A stretch of 33,885 nucleotides of DNA from Parachlorella kessleri (lineage: Eukaryota > Chlorophyta > Trebouxiophyceae > Chlorellales > Chlorellaceae). Positions within the stretch are counted from its first letter, which is position 1. Every line of letters starts with the position of its first letter. The notes under the pieces are model-generated. The model saw nothing but the letters and a program-made list of their open reading frames with translations. It was not told where the DNA came from and made no database searches. Position numbers and translations under genes: made by a program. Positions 1 through 10,300 of the stretch are shown piece after piece. The stretch is taken from the NCBI GenBank assembly GCA_001598975.1, contig BBXU01001944.1, positions 1-33,885 of the forward strand, given 5' to 3'.

Positions 1-210
1 GGGGGAGGAGGGGTGCTTGCATGGCCTTCTGGGTACCGCAGAGGGTGGATGGCGCCGGTTAGGAGGCTGCCCGCCTGCCTGCCTGCCTGCCTGCCTGCCA
101 CAGGGTGTGTGGCTCGTGCTGTGGTGCTTGGTTGCACATGGCGGGCACCTGTGGCACAGCGTGGCCGCAACCCTGCCGTAGCCAGCCCACCTGTGCTGTG
201 CTCGCTGCAG
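1..210 (+). other. VPS18: Intron sequence upstream of the first visible VPS18 exon
   Basis: No VPS18-like coding sequence is visible here. The stretch ends in a good acceptor (CTGCAG at 205-210) that opens the first recognisable VPS18 exon in phase 0. It holds a tetranucleotide repeat. The frame is open through it, so a longer exon cannot be excluded, but the residues do not resemble the family. Confidence 0.55.
72..99 (+). repeat. CCTG tetranucleotide microsatellite
   Basis: About six uninterrupted CCTG units lie inside VPS18 intronic sequence, preceded by a related imperfect unit. This is a simple sequence repeat and probably length-variable. Confidence 0.8.
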
Positions 211-2251
211 GGGGGCGAGGGCGGGGAGGAGGAGGGCGGGCGGATCGCGGAGGTGGGGTCCCTGCTGGAGGAATCCCAGGGTGCTGTGAGGATCGAGGAC
301 ATCCTGCCGCTGTTCCCCGACTTTGTGGAGATCGGAGCCTTCAAGGACGCCATCTGCGGGTGGGTGGGGCGGCTTTAAGTGGGTGGAGGGGACCTGGTTG
401 GTGCCTTGCGTTGGACAGGCACGCGCTCATTTGCTGTCCTCCCTGAGATCCCGGGGGCCGGGAGTGGGGTTGTGTGTGTGGGTGGGGGGGGGGGGGGGTT
501 GGCTCTGCGTGTGTGCTGTGTGCGTGCATGGCGAGTTGTGGAATGCGTGGGGCGGCATATGGGCGTGAGCGGACATGAACGGGTGGTTGAAGGCAGGCCT
601 TGGACAGGAAACTGGGCGACAGTCACGGTAACACCTGCGCACTACAGTCCACAGAACACGCATCATGTGCTTCCAGCTCCAGTGCCGGCTGGACTCCGCA
701 AGCCTGCCTGTGCCGACTGTCAACGTCCTTGCTTCTCTTGGGGTGTAGAGCATGTGTGTGTGCCATGTGTGTGTGTTGTACTGCAGCTCCCTGGAGAAGT
801 ACAACCAGGAGATTGAGGACCTGCGGAGGGAGATGCAGGCAGCCACGGAGACAGCAAAGGCCATACGGTGTGTCTCGGAGGGGGGGAGGAGGGGCGCCTA
901 TTAGCCAAACCAGGAGCAACACGTTTAGCAGCAGCACCAGGAGTGGTGATTGTGGTATAGGCAAAGCAGGGATAGGCTGGCTGTTGCAGGGGTGGCTGCT
1001 GCCATGACCAGTGCCTTGTCATCAGCATAGGGCCTGGTGCACTGGTGGGTACTCCCACATCGCAAAGGATGAGATGTGTTGATGGTAGGGTGGATGTTTG
1101 AGGCAGTGACATGAGTGGACGGACGGACGGGTGTATAAACGACTGCATACTAGTATAGGCAGGCTGGCAGTGACATGCTGCTGCTGCTGCTCCTGCCCTC
1201 TGCTGTGCTGTAGGGAGGAGCTGGCCCGGCTAGACCACCGCAGCGCAGCGCTGGACCTGGCAGAGCCGTGCGCCCGGTGCGGGCGGCCGCTGTTCCAGCC
1301 ACCCCCCAGCTCTGCCGGGCCCTCAGGTGCGCTCCCCACCCCGCCTTGCTTACCCCTTGGTAGCCAGCTAGCTAGCCAGGGCAGCAGGGCGTTGTCTGAA
1401 GGGAAAAATGCTGCATGGAGGCCGCCACTCCCCAGCGTGACTGCAGCCCGGCTTGGCAATTCAGGCACGGCAGTGCCAATATCAAGCAGGCGGGGGCGTG
1501 CGGGTGGCAGGCCCCCCCACACCGCCTGCCACCACTTCCAAGAGCCTGCGACCGTCTGAGACTCCCTCTCACGAGTTGCAGCTCACTGCCGTGCAGGGGG
1601 CAGCATGCCGCGGCTGTACCTGTTCCCCACGGGCAACGCCTTCCACGGCAGCTGCCTCTGCGCTGAGGTGGCGGCGCTGGCGCCCCCGCAGCAGCGGGCC
1701 CGGATACACAAGCTGGTGGAACGGCTGGCCAGGGTGAGGAGCCTTGCTACTCTCCAGTAGGCCAGTGACAGATTTTTAGGTACCCTCTGGCTTGTTTGTG
1801 TCTGGTGGAGGCATAGGCCTTCCAACCCAACAGTGCACATCCCTGAGCCCGTGTGGCTACGGGCTTCGGCCCCAGCCCACCCTGGGGAGTACAAGACGCA
1901 ATACTAGAAGTGCCTTCAGGCTTTTCTAGTATTCTCTCATGCGCGGCCCTGCCTGCTAGGCTGCCTGGACATCTATACACCCAGGCACAGGAGGGCATGA
2001 CTGGGTGTAGATGACTAGGTGAGGCAGCAGTGCCCTGCCTGCTGTGCCTGCCGTGCTGCCTGCAGATCACCGACGGGGCGGGCACCGAGGGCGACGGCTC
2101 CTCCCCCGCCAGCGTGCTGTCATTACGTAAGCAGCTGGAGGCTGAGGTGGCGGGCGAGGACCCCTTCTGCGGGGAGCTGGTGGCGCGCAACATCACCAAG
2201 CCGTTTGTGCTGCCCAGCGAGGCAGCGCTGGCTGACAGCTGGGCGGTGTGA
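211..2251 (+). CDS. VPS18: VPS18 (Pep3/deep orange family) C-terminal part, 5' partial
   Basis: Vps18 is a shared core subunit of the HOPS and CORVET complexes, which tether endosomes and vacuoles before fusion. Five exons are visible: 211-359, 787-867, 1214-1326, 1597-1733 and 2066-2251 (TGA at 2249-2251), giving the last 221 residues. All junctions keep frame with GT-AG introns. Recognisable blocks are RIEDILPLFPDFVEIGAFKD (the hallmark Vps18 segment, about residues 27-46), SLEKYNQEIEDLRREM (helix, about 51-66), CARCGRPLF (first half of the C-terminal RING, exon 3), FPTGNAFHGSCL (exon 4) and DPFCGELVARNITKPF (exon 5). The N-terminal beta-propeller and most of the alpha-solenoid lie outside the window. 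The RING is unusual: CxxC, one His and two other Cys remain, but three ligand positions read Thr, Asn and Asp. The gene is convergent with the next one. Confidence 0.9.
484..498 (+). repeat. 15-base G homopolymer in VPS18 intron
   Basis: An unbroken G run sits inside a GT/G-rich intron stretch (about 470-540) between the exons ending at 359 and starting at 787. Such a run is prone to G-quadruplex formation and to sequencing-length error. It lies outside exons, so the gene model does not depend on its length. Confidence 0.8.
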
Positions 2252-2626
2252 GGCGGGACTGGTGGGGATGGAGGGAGGGATGCCGAGCCTGGCAGTATCA
2301 GTGGGCAGCAGAGGGCCCCGGCCCCCTGGCGCTGGTTGGATGGAAGGGGGGGCAGATGCACTGGACAGCTGCTGCACAGCGCCTGCACAGCAGCCCCTTG
2401 TCCCTGGGCAGGAGTTGAATTGTTGACCTCGTCCCTAGTTGCTAGGCATGGTGGCAGGTCGTGGGAACAGAGAGCTGGAGGCGAACTGTTCTGATAGAGC
2501 TAGATGCGCTTTTGTGCTCTGTGGCTTGCTGGAGTATTCATTTGTGACGAAGCCCCCCAACAACTGGGTTGCCAGGTCAGCAGGTTGGGGACACGCATGT
2601 GAAGGCTCTGCTGATATGGTGCTGGC

Positions 2627-2631
2627 TGTAA
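2627..2631 (+). terminator. VPS18: Putative poly(A) signal TGTAA for VPS18
   Basis: TGTAA, the algal polyadenylation motif, lies about 375 bases after the VPS18 stop on the same strand. The motif is short, so assignment rests on position and on its repetition behind PUR4 and the PKS. Confidence 0.45.
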
Positions 2632-2796
2632 TGGTTCCTGCTGCGGGCCCCTGGCACCTTCCAAACCCCCTCCCTCTCCCCGTGAGTGACTGCCTGGCCT
2701 GCGCTACTGCTGCCTCGCTCGCCTGCCACACACTCTGGGGGCTTGGTGTCACCTCCTCATCCGACTCTGGGTGCCACCGGCGGCGCCCCATGAGGC

Positions 2797-2801
2797 TTAC
2801 A
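2797..2801 (-). terminator. Possible poly(A) signal (TGTAA on - strand) for the RETICULATA-related gene
   Basis: TTACA on the + strand reads TGTAA on the - strand, about 800 bases beyond the stop codon at 3598-3600. A UTR this long is plausible for green algae, but a nearer non-canonical signal cannot be ruled out. Confidence 0.3.
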
Positions 2802-2820
2802 GGAGGGAAAAACCGGTATG

Positions 2821-2860
2821 CTGCGGTAACAACCCTCTGATATCCTGCGGCAACAACCCT
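2821..2860. repeat. Two-copy direct repeat, 16-base core, 24-base period
   Basis: CTGCGGTAACAACCCT at 2821-2836 recurs as CTGCGGCAACAACCCT at 2845-2860, with one mismatch. It lies between the two presumed 3' UTR ends. Function unknown; probably a small tandem duplication. Confidence 0.7.
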
Positions 2861-3597
2861 ACACTGTGCACCGAGGCTTGTAGGCGCCAGGAGCCCAACG
2901 GTGCCCGTGGAGCTAGGAAGCCACGCGAGAGTCTATAAAGTGCATTAGGGATCAGAGCGGGCTGCTAGCTAAAACACTCGTTTGTTTGCAAGCGCACGCT
3001 CAGCGCAAGACTAGACAGCGCCCCACCTGGCAGGCACTTGACACCAAAACACGATCCAGGGTCTGGCCTAGGGGAAAAAACAACATGCAGGGGCAGTGCA
3101 CGGGGAAAATACTGCGAGACCGGAAACATGTGACGTGACTCTGGTGTCTCCAGGGCACACTACACCTCTAGACTGCTCACCAAGCCCCTATGTTAGCGAG
3201 CTGACGTCATAGTACCAGCACCGCTCACACATAAACCAAGCACACCCAAGTGCGCCCCAACGTGAATAGCGCGCCGCTGGAAGTCTCTCACCAGCCAGAC
3301 GCGCCTCCCCAATCTAAGTCCCCCCAAAACCCTTACTAAATTATATGTGCGTGGCACCCTAGCAGAGTCCGTCTAAAACAGCTTGGGCAGCCCACGAGGT
3401 GCCCAGCCAGCCAGCCGCCTCACACTGCAGGCGGTGCCTAACCAGGCACCGGCCCACGCTGAATACGTTCCCGCCCATCCACTGTGCCCCGCTCGCACGT
3501 GTTGTGGAGCCCTGTGCTTCTCGCTGCGGCTGCTGCCTGGCTGACCGTGCTGGCTGGCTGGGTGGGTGTGCGTGCGTGTCCAGTGTGCCTGTGCAGC

Positions 3598-6500
3598 CTA
3601 GTGCACGGGCGCCTTCTGCAGGCCCAGCAGGCGAATGTAGTCCACCCAGAGCAGCGAGCCCAGGTAGGTGTTGGCGGTGCGGATGACAAACGACAGCGCG
3701 TGGCACAGGCCGGGGTTGCCGCGGAACAGCACCTCGATGCCGCGCTCCTCGATCAGACCCGCCACAATCTGGTACCTGCATCGCCGACAGAGACCCCAAA
3801 AATAAAGTGGGGGTGGGGGGCACACGTCAGGCTCTGCAATGGGGCGACGCCCGCACCTCCCTGCAAGGGCTCCTCCAAAAACACGCACAATGGTGGCACA
3901 AGCACCATGCCCACACTTGACACGCGCTCCTTGGCGAGCCTGGCGCTCTCCGGCAGGCATAGGCTCTTGCAAGGCTGCCACAACTGGCGCACGCCTCCTG
4001 GCAGCTAGCCAGTGGCCTGTTGTGCCTGGCCTTCCCTGCTGCACTCCCCCACCCCCCGCCTCCCTCCCCGAGGGGGGCGCCTCTCACTCACCGCAGGTTG
4101 GATGAGGAGGCCATGTAGGTGCCGTATGCGGCCGACATGATGAGCACGTCCTGCGGCGGGTTGAGTGGTGTGAAGGCGGGGTCCAGCAGCGCGCGCACGC
4201 CCATGAGCACGTTGGTCACGCCCACCCCCACCAGCGAGGCAAACATGCCCACAGCCGTCAGCTTCAGGCCTGCGGCAACAGGGAGAGGCAGGCAGCCAGC
4301 GTAAGGAGCTGGTCAGTTGTTGGGTGGGTAGGGGTGGGTGGGGGTGTGTTTTGGGCGGGGTGGGGGCGCCTAACCTGAGCCTGTAGGCGGTGCTAGCTAG
4401 CGACCCAGCCCACGGACGAAACCAGAGAGAGAGCTTGCAGGGCAGGCTGGGAGGCGATTGCTGGCTCCCCCGTTCCTACAAATCAACGGACCATGCTGCT
4501 ACCCCTGCCCTCCAGCACCATGGCATCCATCCTTTCCCTTGCAATCAGTCAACCCACCCAATCAGACAAATGACCTCCAGCCAACCACCAGCCAACCAAC
4601 CAATAAATTAATCAGACACAGAGCATATCTGCATAGACCCCTGTCAGCCCAGTATACCCGTACCTCCTCTCTGATCGCATTACCTGCCACCCTAAATAAA
4701 TAAATCAATCAATCCTCTCCATCTGCCCGGCTGAACCACCCACTCCCTCCACCTCGTGCCTCCCCACTCACCGTTGCGCACGACGGCCCCCGCGCGCTGC
4801 CCCAGTGAGAAGGGCGCGTAGCCGGGCGGCACCTTCTGGAACGCGTTCTCGGGGCACCCCGCAAACACCTTGGCAAAGGGGTTGGTCGGGGCCTTGGGCC
4901 CGCTGCAAGCGGGGGACAGCAGGGAAGAAATCAAGTTAGGAGCGAGTGTATATGCATGTCCGCCCCACTCATGCTGTTGTATCAATACTTGAAGCCACCA
5001 GATCCCTACGCAGGTTCCTCCGCTTACTTCCCTGGCAGCTGAACCCCAGCGGGCATGGACAGGCACCCCAAGGTGCATCCCTTAGCACCGTGCACAATGA
5101 AAGAAGGGAGGTAGGCCACCGACCTGAGGGAGAAGGCCGGCGCCGGCAGCCAGACGAGCATGAAGTCCGCGATGATGGCCATCAGCACGTTGGCAAACAC
5201 AAAGTCCAGCTCCTGCACACGCACGGTCAGGTGGCGGTACGCTGTAACACTAGACTACACCCTAGACTAGACTAGCTCCTGCACGCGCGCGTTGGTGCAG
5301 GGTAAGCATGAGTCGCAGCAGCTGCAGCCACACTGAAGCCCCTCTGGCACACAACGAACATCCCTTAACAAAGCCAGCACCAATCTCCCTGGCTGCTCAG
5401 TTGGCTGCTTACTCCTGCAATGAATATCCAGATCCAGCCACAATGCACGCCTGCAAGCTTCCCCACCCCCCTCTCCGGGCGCACGGCCCGCCGCTGCTGC
5501 AGCACCGCCCTGCCATTCTGTGTGACCGAAGGTGCCCCCGCTGTGCTTGCCTTGTTGAAGTTGTCTCCGCGCTTGTTGTACTCTGCGGTGCACTTGGTGC
5601 AGATGCCGATGCCGCACTCGATGGCCACCTTGACCATGAAGGAGGGGTCGGCCAGCAGGCGCTCACGGAAGGGCCTGCAGGCACAGCACAGCACCACGGT
5701 CCCATGCTGCAGCCACCTTGGCACTGTGCCCACGAGTTCCCACCAACAGGTCACATTATAGCTACAAGACTGCCAGCATAGCTTCACTACCAGCACCAGG
5801 CGGCCAGATAGTCAAACCCAAGGGGAATGTGTTGGCGAGCATTGCCTAGCCCAGCCAGACGAGCAACGCCAGGGCAGCGCTCATAAGACACAAGGCAACG
5901 CTTGCAAATCGCAAGGGCAGGCGTGCCAGGTGGCAAGATGACAGTACCAGTGTGATCTTGTGTATTCATCATCGGAAACCCCCTTCTGATCCCCCAGCCG
6001 TGCAGCTGGTTCCCCACCGCGCTACCTCCTACCCTCCTACACTGCCACATGCCAGCGGTCCTACATACACCCGCCCTGAGCTCCTGCTCTTCTTTTCCAC
6101 CAAGAGCACAGCACCCCGGTAGGTGCAGCAGTGTGTCCAGGCTCACCCTATCCTCAACAGCCAGGCCAGGATGGGGTTCTTGTCCATGTCCAAGAAGCGC
6201 TGCAACATCTCCTGGGGGAGCTTGCCTGCCGACAGCGCCTCCGCCATGTCTGCAACAAGCTTAGAGTACCGCTGAGATGAGTGCTGCACGTCCTATTGCA
6301 GCGACCCGGCTCACTACATGGTCGCAGAGTGCTTGCATAAGGATGGCTTAAAACACAAAGGGATAATCTTTATCCCCACATGCCCTGCAGTGGCTGCAGA
6401 TACGGCTGCACTGCTCCACCCTCGACCGCCCTCTGGCCAGCCACACCCCAGGCCTAGGTGTTGTGGCAACGGACTGAGCAGGGGACGCTCGCTTACGTTC

Positions 6501-6886
6501 CACACGCGTGCTGCCCATGTGCACTGTGCCCGCCTGACCACCATAGCCCATAGCGCACCCGCTGGCAGGGTTTCCAAGGCCTTGCCGGCCAGCAGGGCAG
6601 CACCACCCCCAGCAGCGCCACTGCTCCCATTGCCCCCACTGCCGTCACCACCGCCGCCCCTGCCGCCAGCCCCATTGCTGCCTGGAGGCCCGCCAGCCAG
6701 CTCAGGAGTCAAATCAGTCTCCTTGCCACTGGCTTGCGCGACCAGCCGCTGACTTGCCACAGACCTAGCTCCGCGTAGGGGCAGCCTCGGCCGTCCCAGG
6801 CGGGCATGGGGCTGTTGGCTGAGCATGCAGCGCTGCTGCTGCGGCTGCTGCATGCCCAGGCACGTGGGCTTCATAGTAGATGCCAT
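3598..6886 (-). CDS. RETICULATA-related (DUF3411) chloroplast membrane protein
   Basis: Members of this plant and algal family are chloroplast-envelope proteins. Arabidopsis mutants in some members have reticulate, pale leaves; the biochemical role is unsettled. Seven exons in coding order: 6886-6559, 6249-6147, 5674-5551, 5212-5124, 4902-4772, 4269-4092, 3775-3598. They total 1131 nt, 376 aa plus stop, and all phases agree. Residues 1-50 are Ser/Arg/Gln-rich (MASTMKPTCLGMQQPQQQ...), typical of a transit peptide, followed by a Gly-rich linker to about 95. Family blocks follow: ALETLPADMAEAL, DKNPILAWLLRI, ADPSFMVKVAIECGIGICTK, ELDFVFANVLMAIIADFMLV, NPFAKVFAGCPENAFQ, LTAVGMFASLVGVGVTNVL, YLGSLLWVDYIRLLGLQK. 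The hydrophobic helices fall in the ELDFVF, LTAVGM and YLGSLLW blocks. The intron between exons 3 and 4 has a GC donor. Start: first ATG at 6886, in a purine-context AGCATGG. Confidence 0.92.
4318..4373 (+). repeat. G-rich tract in intron of the RETICULATA-related gene
   Basis: The stretch carries many closely spaced GGG runs separated by T or GT, on the non-coding strand of the 502-base intron 4270-4771. It fits a G-quadruplex pattern on the + strand DNA and would be C-rich in the transcript. The same intron carries AATC/AATA-type short repeats at about 4595-4720. Confidence 0.5.
5208..5293 (-). repeat. Duplicated splice-acceptor segment (two 20-base copies, 66 apart)
   Basis: AGCTCCTGCACACGCACGGT at 5208-5227 spans the real acceptor of exon 4. 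A copy with 3 mismatches in 20, AGCTCCTGCACGCGCGCGTT, lies at 5274-5293 within the intron. On the - strand both read as GTGCAG followed by GAGCT. Use of the upstream copy would reach an in-frame stop after three codons (GAG CTA GTC TAG). Between the copies are CTAGACTAGACTAG-like short repeats. Confidence 0.6.
5213..5550 (-). other. GC-AG intron in the RETICULATA-related gene
   Basis: The exon ends ...AACAAG and the intron begins GCAAGC (coding strand), matching the AAG/GCAAGT consensus of GC-AG introns. Joining there gives NFNK-ELDFVF, continuous with the conserved family block; no nearby GT donor does. Confidence 0.8.
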
Positions 6887-7309
6887 GCTAGGGCGCCAGT
6901 ACTCTTCCCCAGCGGCGTCCTAGCTTGGAATTAAGACGACTTGGCCCTATACCTGTTATGATCTATCGACAGAGCACGTGGCACGTGCTGTTGTCAATGT
7001 TTTTCTCGTTCAGAGCGCGCCGATGGGGGTTTACTTTCAAATTTGGGGGGTTGCCACATGGGCCATGGCAAACTAGCAATCTGCACGCCCTCACAGGCAC
7101 ACACTCCCTTGGATACACCCCCTTGTTTGAACTGCAGTGCTCTGCACTGTTCATGAGGCAGTGAGAGGGTCGCGATGATGACTGCTACCGTCCTGGGGCC
7201 CTCTTGCACGGGCCTGCGCAGGTGTGATCATGCATCTAGCCATCAGTATTGCTGGGATTGCTCCAGGTCTCGGCTGGGGGTGTCCCTCCCAGTGCCGCAC
7301 TCACAAGCA
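6887..7309. promoter_or_regulatory. Divergent promoter region between the RETICULATA-related gene and PUR4
   Basis: The two start codons face away from each other across 423 bases (287 if PUR4 starts at its upstream ATG, 7175), so both promoters and 5' UTRs must fit here. No convincing TATA box was seen. The main landmark is the CACGTG palindrome at 6973-6989. Confidence 0.7.
6973..6989. promoter_or_regulatory. Paired G-box palindrome, two CACGTG sites one base apart
   Basis: AGCACGTGGCACGTGCT is a perfect inverted repeat around a central G and contains CACGTG at 6975-6980 and 6982-6987. CACGTG is the G-box/E-box bound by bHLH and plant bZIP factors. It lies 87 bases from the RETICULATA-related ATG and 321 from the PUR4 ATG. 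A further CACGTG is at 6861-6866 inside the first RETICULATA-related exon. Confidence 0.7.
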
Positions 7310-10300
7310 ATGCATGCCGTGGTCCGCAGGCCCCTGGCAGGGTGCCGCACAGCCAGACCTCTTTCCCTCAGCACCCCGCGGTGGAGCTCTCACTATCTGC
7401 GAGGTACGAAGGGGCGGCGTGCACCTTTTCGAGAATCAGATTCCTGCACCACTCCATTTCAGCCGGCACTCAACTGCAGGTTTGATTCTGGGTGCAGGTG
7501 GGCCTGGGCTCAGGCTGACCTCAGCGTCTCAGCGGACAGTGCTGAGTGTTCCCACCCAGGCCACCATGGCTCCGGAGGTGTGTGTTGTCCCAGGGGGACC
7601 TTGTAGCGTTAATACACCCCTCTCTACCCTTGGCCGGTTGACCTGCGGTCTTCTGCTTGTGGTGCCCCCTCCTCATGGACACGCTTTGCCAATCACCCTA
7701 TGCAACATCATCTGGGATACGCTGCCCACGCGGTGCCTCGCTGTCGCCAAGCCAGACGACCCCCCTAGAGGTTTCAAGTGCCTCGCTTGGCGTTGCCAGC
7801 AAGCTGCTACCAGAGTGCCGGATCATCACACTAACAGCTGTGCCTTGGCTATGTCACACGGGTGCAGCGCGCGGCAGCGGCAACGGACCCTGCTGTGCCT
7901 CAGAAGCTGCAAAGCGTGCAGCCGGGCGGCGTGGTGCAGCTGTACCGCTACCCGGGGCTGTCGGCCTCCAAGGCCAAGACCCTGCTGCGCAAGGCGCACG
8001 ACAAGGTGTCGGACAAGATTGTCGGCATCGACGGCGAGCTGGTGAGAGCGGGAGAGGGGCAGTAGCTGTTGTTGTTCCAGACTGGATGGGGACGCTCGTC
8101 ACCCACAGTGTGTGGGGTGGGAGGTCGATTGCTGCTGCCGTGCAAGACCTGTGGCCCGTGCCTCCTACACTTGGCAGCTTGCACCGGCGTGCACACAGTG
8201 CGAGCTTCCATGCAATCTGAGGACCAGGCCGGTGGAGTAGCCCTGGCGTGGGAGCCTGGCAGTGTAGTACACTGGTGTGTCTACCCGCCCTCCCTGGTGC
8301 AGTGCTACAATGTGTCTGCCTCCGAGCCCCTGACTGCTGAGGAGGCGGAGAAGCTGGCTTGGTGAGTCAGTGGCGGTGGGGTGCAGTCCTTACTCTAGGG
8401 AGGAATTGTTGAGGGCAGGTTGCGTCGCAGCCCCGTGAGACAGGCCGCCTGGTTGATCGATCTCAAACTCAAACAAACCTGGTGCAAGCGGAGCTCCAGC
8501 CGGCTCCTGCACTAGCAGTAGCCAGCTCAACAAGGGCGCTTGGGTGTGCGGTACAGCTAGGCAATGTGGGTTCTGGGCCAGCCTGCTTGTGGGGTAATTC
8601 AACGCTTCACACAAGACTCACAGCCAACCCTGGGACGGTCCTCCTCCGTGGGTGCAGGCTGCTGCGGGAGACCTTTGAGCCGGAGCTGCTGACCCCCGCA
8701 ACCGAGTTTGCTTCGCTGGGGCCAAATGATGCGGTTGTGGAGGTGGGCCAGGGTGCGCACTGCCTGCAATGTGGGGAAGGTTGGAGCAGGCTCCCAGCCT
8801 GTGTTCTGTCCCCGCCTGCTATGGGGCCACGGGGATGGTTGATCTCCCCATATCCCTGCTGCTCTGCTGCCTTGGAGTGCCCTGTCCGTGTGCTGAGAGC
8901 CTCCAAACCTGCTAATGCCTCACTAGCTTAGATGATGAACGCAGGCAAGCACACAGGGTGCTGTCGATGCTGTCCTGGTGAGTGGGTTTACCAGCGACAG
9001 GTGGCCCACATTTGAACCCTAGGTGCAAATACAGATCCAGTTTGGGTGTCCTGCTCTCAGGTGGGCCCCCGCATGAGCTTCAGCACCGCCTGGTCCGCCA
9101 ACGCCGTCTCCATCTGCGCCTCCACCGGCCTGGGCAAGGTCCAGCGCGTCGAGGTCTCCCGCCGCTTCCGCCTGGCCGCCACCCAGCCGCTGGGCGGCGC
9201 TGAGCTGGCGGCCTTTGCCGCGCTGGTGCACGACCGCATGACGGAGCAGGTGTACCCGGAGCCGCTGCGCAGCTTTGCCACGGACGCGGTGCCGGCGCGC
9301 GTGACCACCATCCCCGTCATGGAGCACGGCAGGGCGGCGCTGGAGAAGGTCAACAAGGTGAGGCAAACAGCAGGGCATGTGCGGCAGCCCGGGCGGCCGG
9401 CCGGCCCTCCGGGCGGGCCTGCCTGGGTTGTAGGGAGGGACCCTGGGAGCTGGGTTGTTGCCACCTCAAAGAGGACCTGGCAGCCCGTGCCCAGCTAGGG
9501 CCAAGCCTAGTTGCAGCAAGCTACCCTCAACCTAAGGTGGCCGGCCGTATGTGGCGGGTGCTGCCCGCCGCTGTGCACCAGGCTGCTTGCTGGGCCCCCA
9601 CCCTCAAGGGTGTGCAGCGCTTGTGTCTCAGCGCCAGCCATGCAATTGGGCGGAGGTGGTCTGACCTGCACCCGGGAGAGGCAAGGCTTCCAAGTCCCCT
9701 GCTCAACCAACTGCCGTGGGCCTCTGCGCTGTGGGTGGTCACATGTGTTGACTTCACATACTCATGCAGGAGATGGGGCTGGCGTTTGATGAGTGGGACC
9801 TTGACTACTACACTGCCATGTTCCGGGAGGAGCTCAAGCGCGACCCCACCAACGTGGAGCTCTTTGACATTGCACAGTCCAACTCGGAGCACAGCAGGTG
9901 CGGGGGGGAGGAAGGCCTGGTGCATGCTAGCTTCCACGTGTAGTGCATATACCTCCACACTGACGCTGTTGCCACAAGTCCCCCACCAAGGGGGCGGGCA
10001 ACCCTGGAGTTAAGGATCTGTGGCCTTAAGTGGGCCGCTCTGGTCCGGCAGAGGGAGCTTTTGACTTCCGTGGGTGTCATCTGGAGTGTGCAGTGAACTG
10101 CCCTGTAGGGCGTTGGGTGTGGTTAGCCACCCTGCAAGGAGGCTGTGATGTGAGAGAGAGCCGCGATTGCTTCTCCAGCCGGGGTGCTGACCTGCCACTA
10201 TTGGAAGTCATGGATGCGTGGCTGCTGGTCACCACCCTGCTCTAGTTGCTATTCAGCCTCTCTGCCGCCCCCCCGCTGTGCCAGGCACTGGTTTTTCAAG

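Larger units (their letters stand above)
2252..3597. other. Convergent intergenic region between VPS18 and the RETICULATA-related gene
   Basis: Both flanking genes end here, so it should hold both 3' UTRs. Two candidate poly(A) motifs facing the right way are at 2627-2631 (+) and 2797-2801 (-). A short direct repeat is at 2821-2860. From about 2862 to 3360 the sequence is less GC-rich than its surroundings, has no ORF of note on either strand, and contains a TATAAA-like string near 2934. I recognise no gene or RNA in it. Confidence 0.6.

Noticed and set aside
72..99. CCTG repeats as a CRISPR array
   Set aside because: A four-base tandem unit without spacers, in a nuclear intron.
3202..3209. 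TGACGTCA as a functional CRE promoter element
   Set aside because: It lies between two gene 3' ends with no visible transcription unit; an 8-base palindrome can occur by chance.
6318..6752. 144-codon + strand ORF opposite the RETICULATA-related first exon
   Set aside because: It mirrors the Gly-rich and transit-peptide coding sequence and has no family features.
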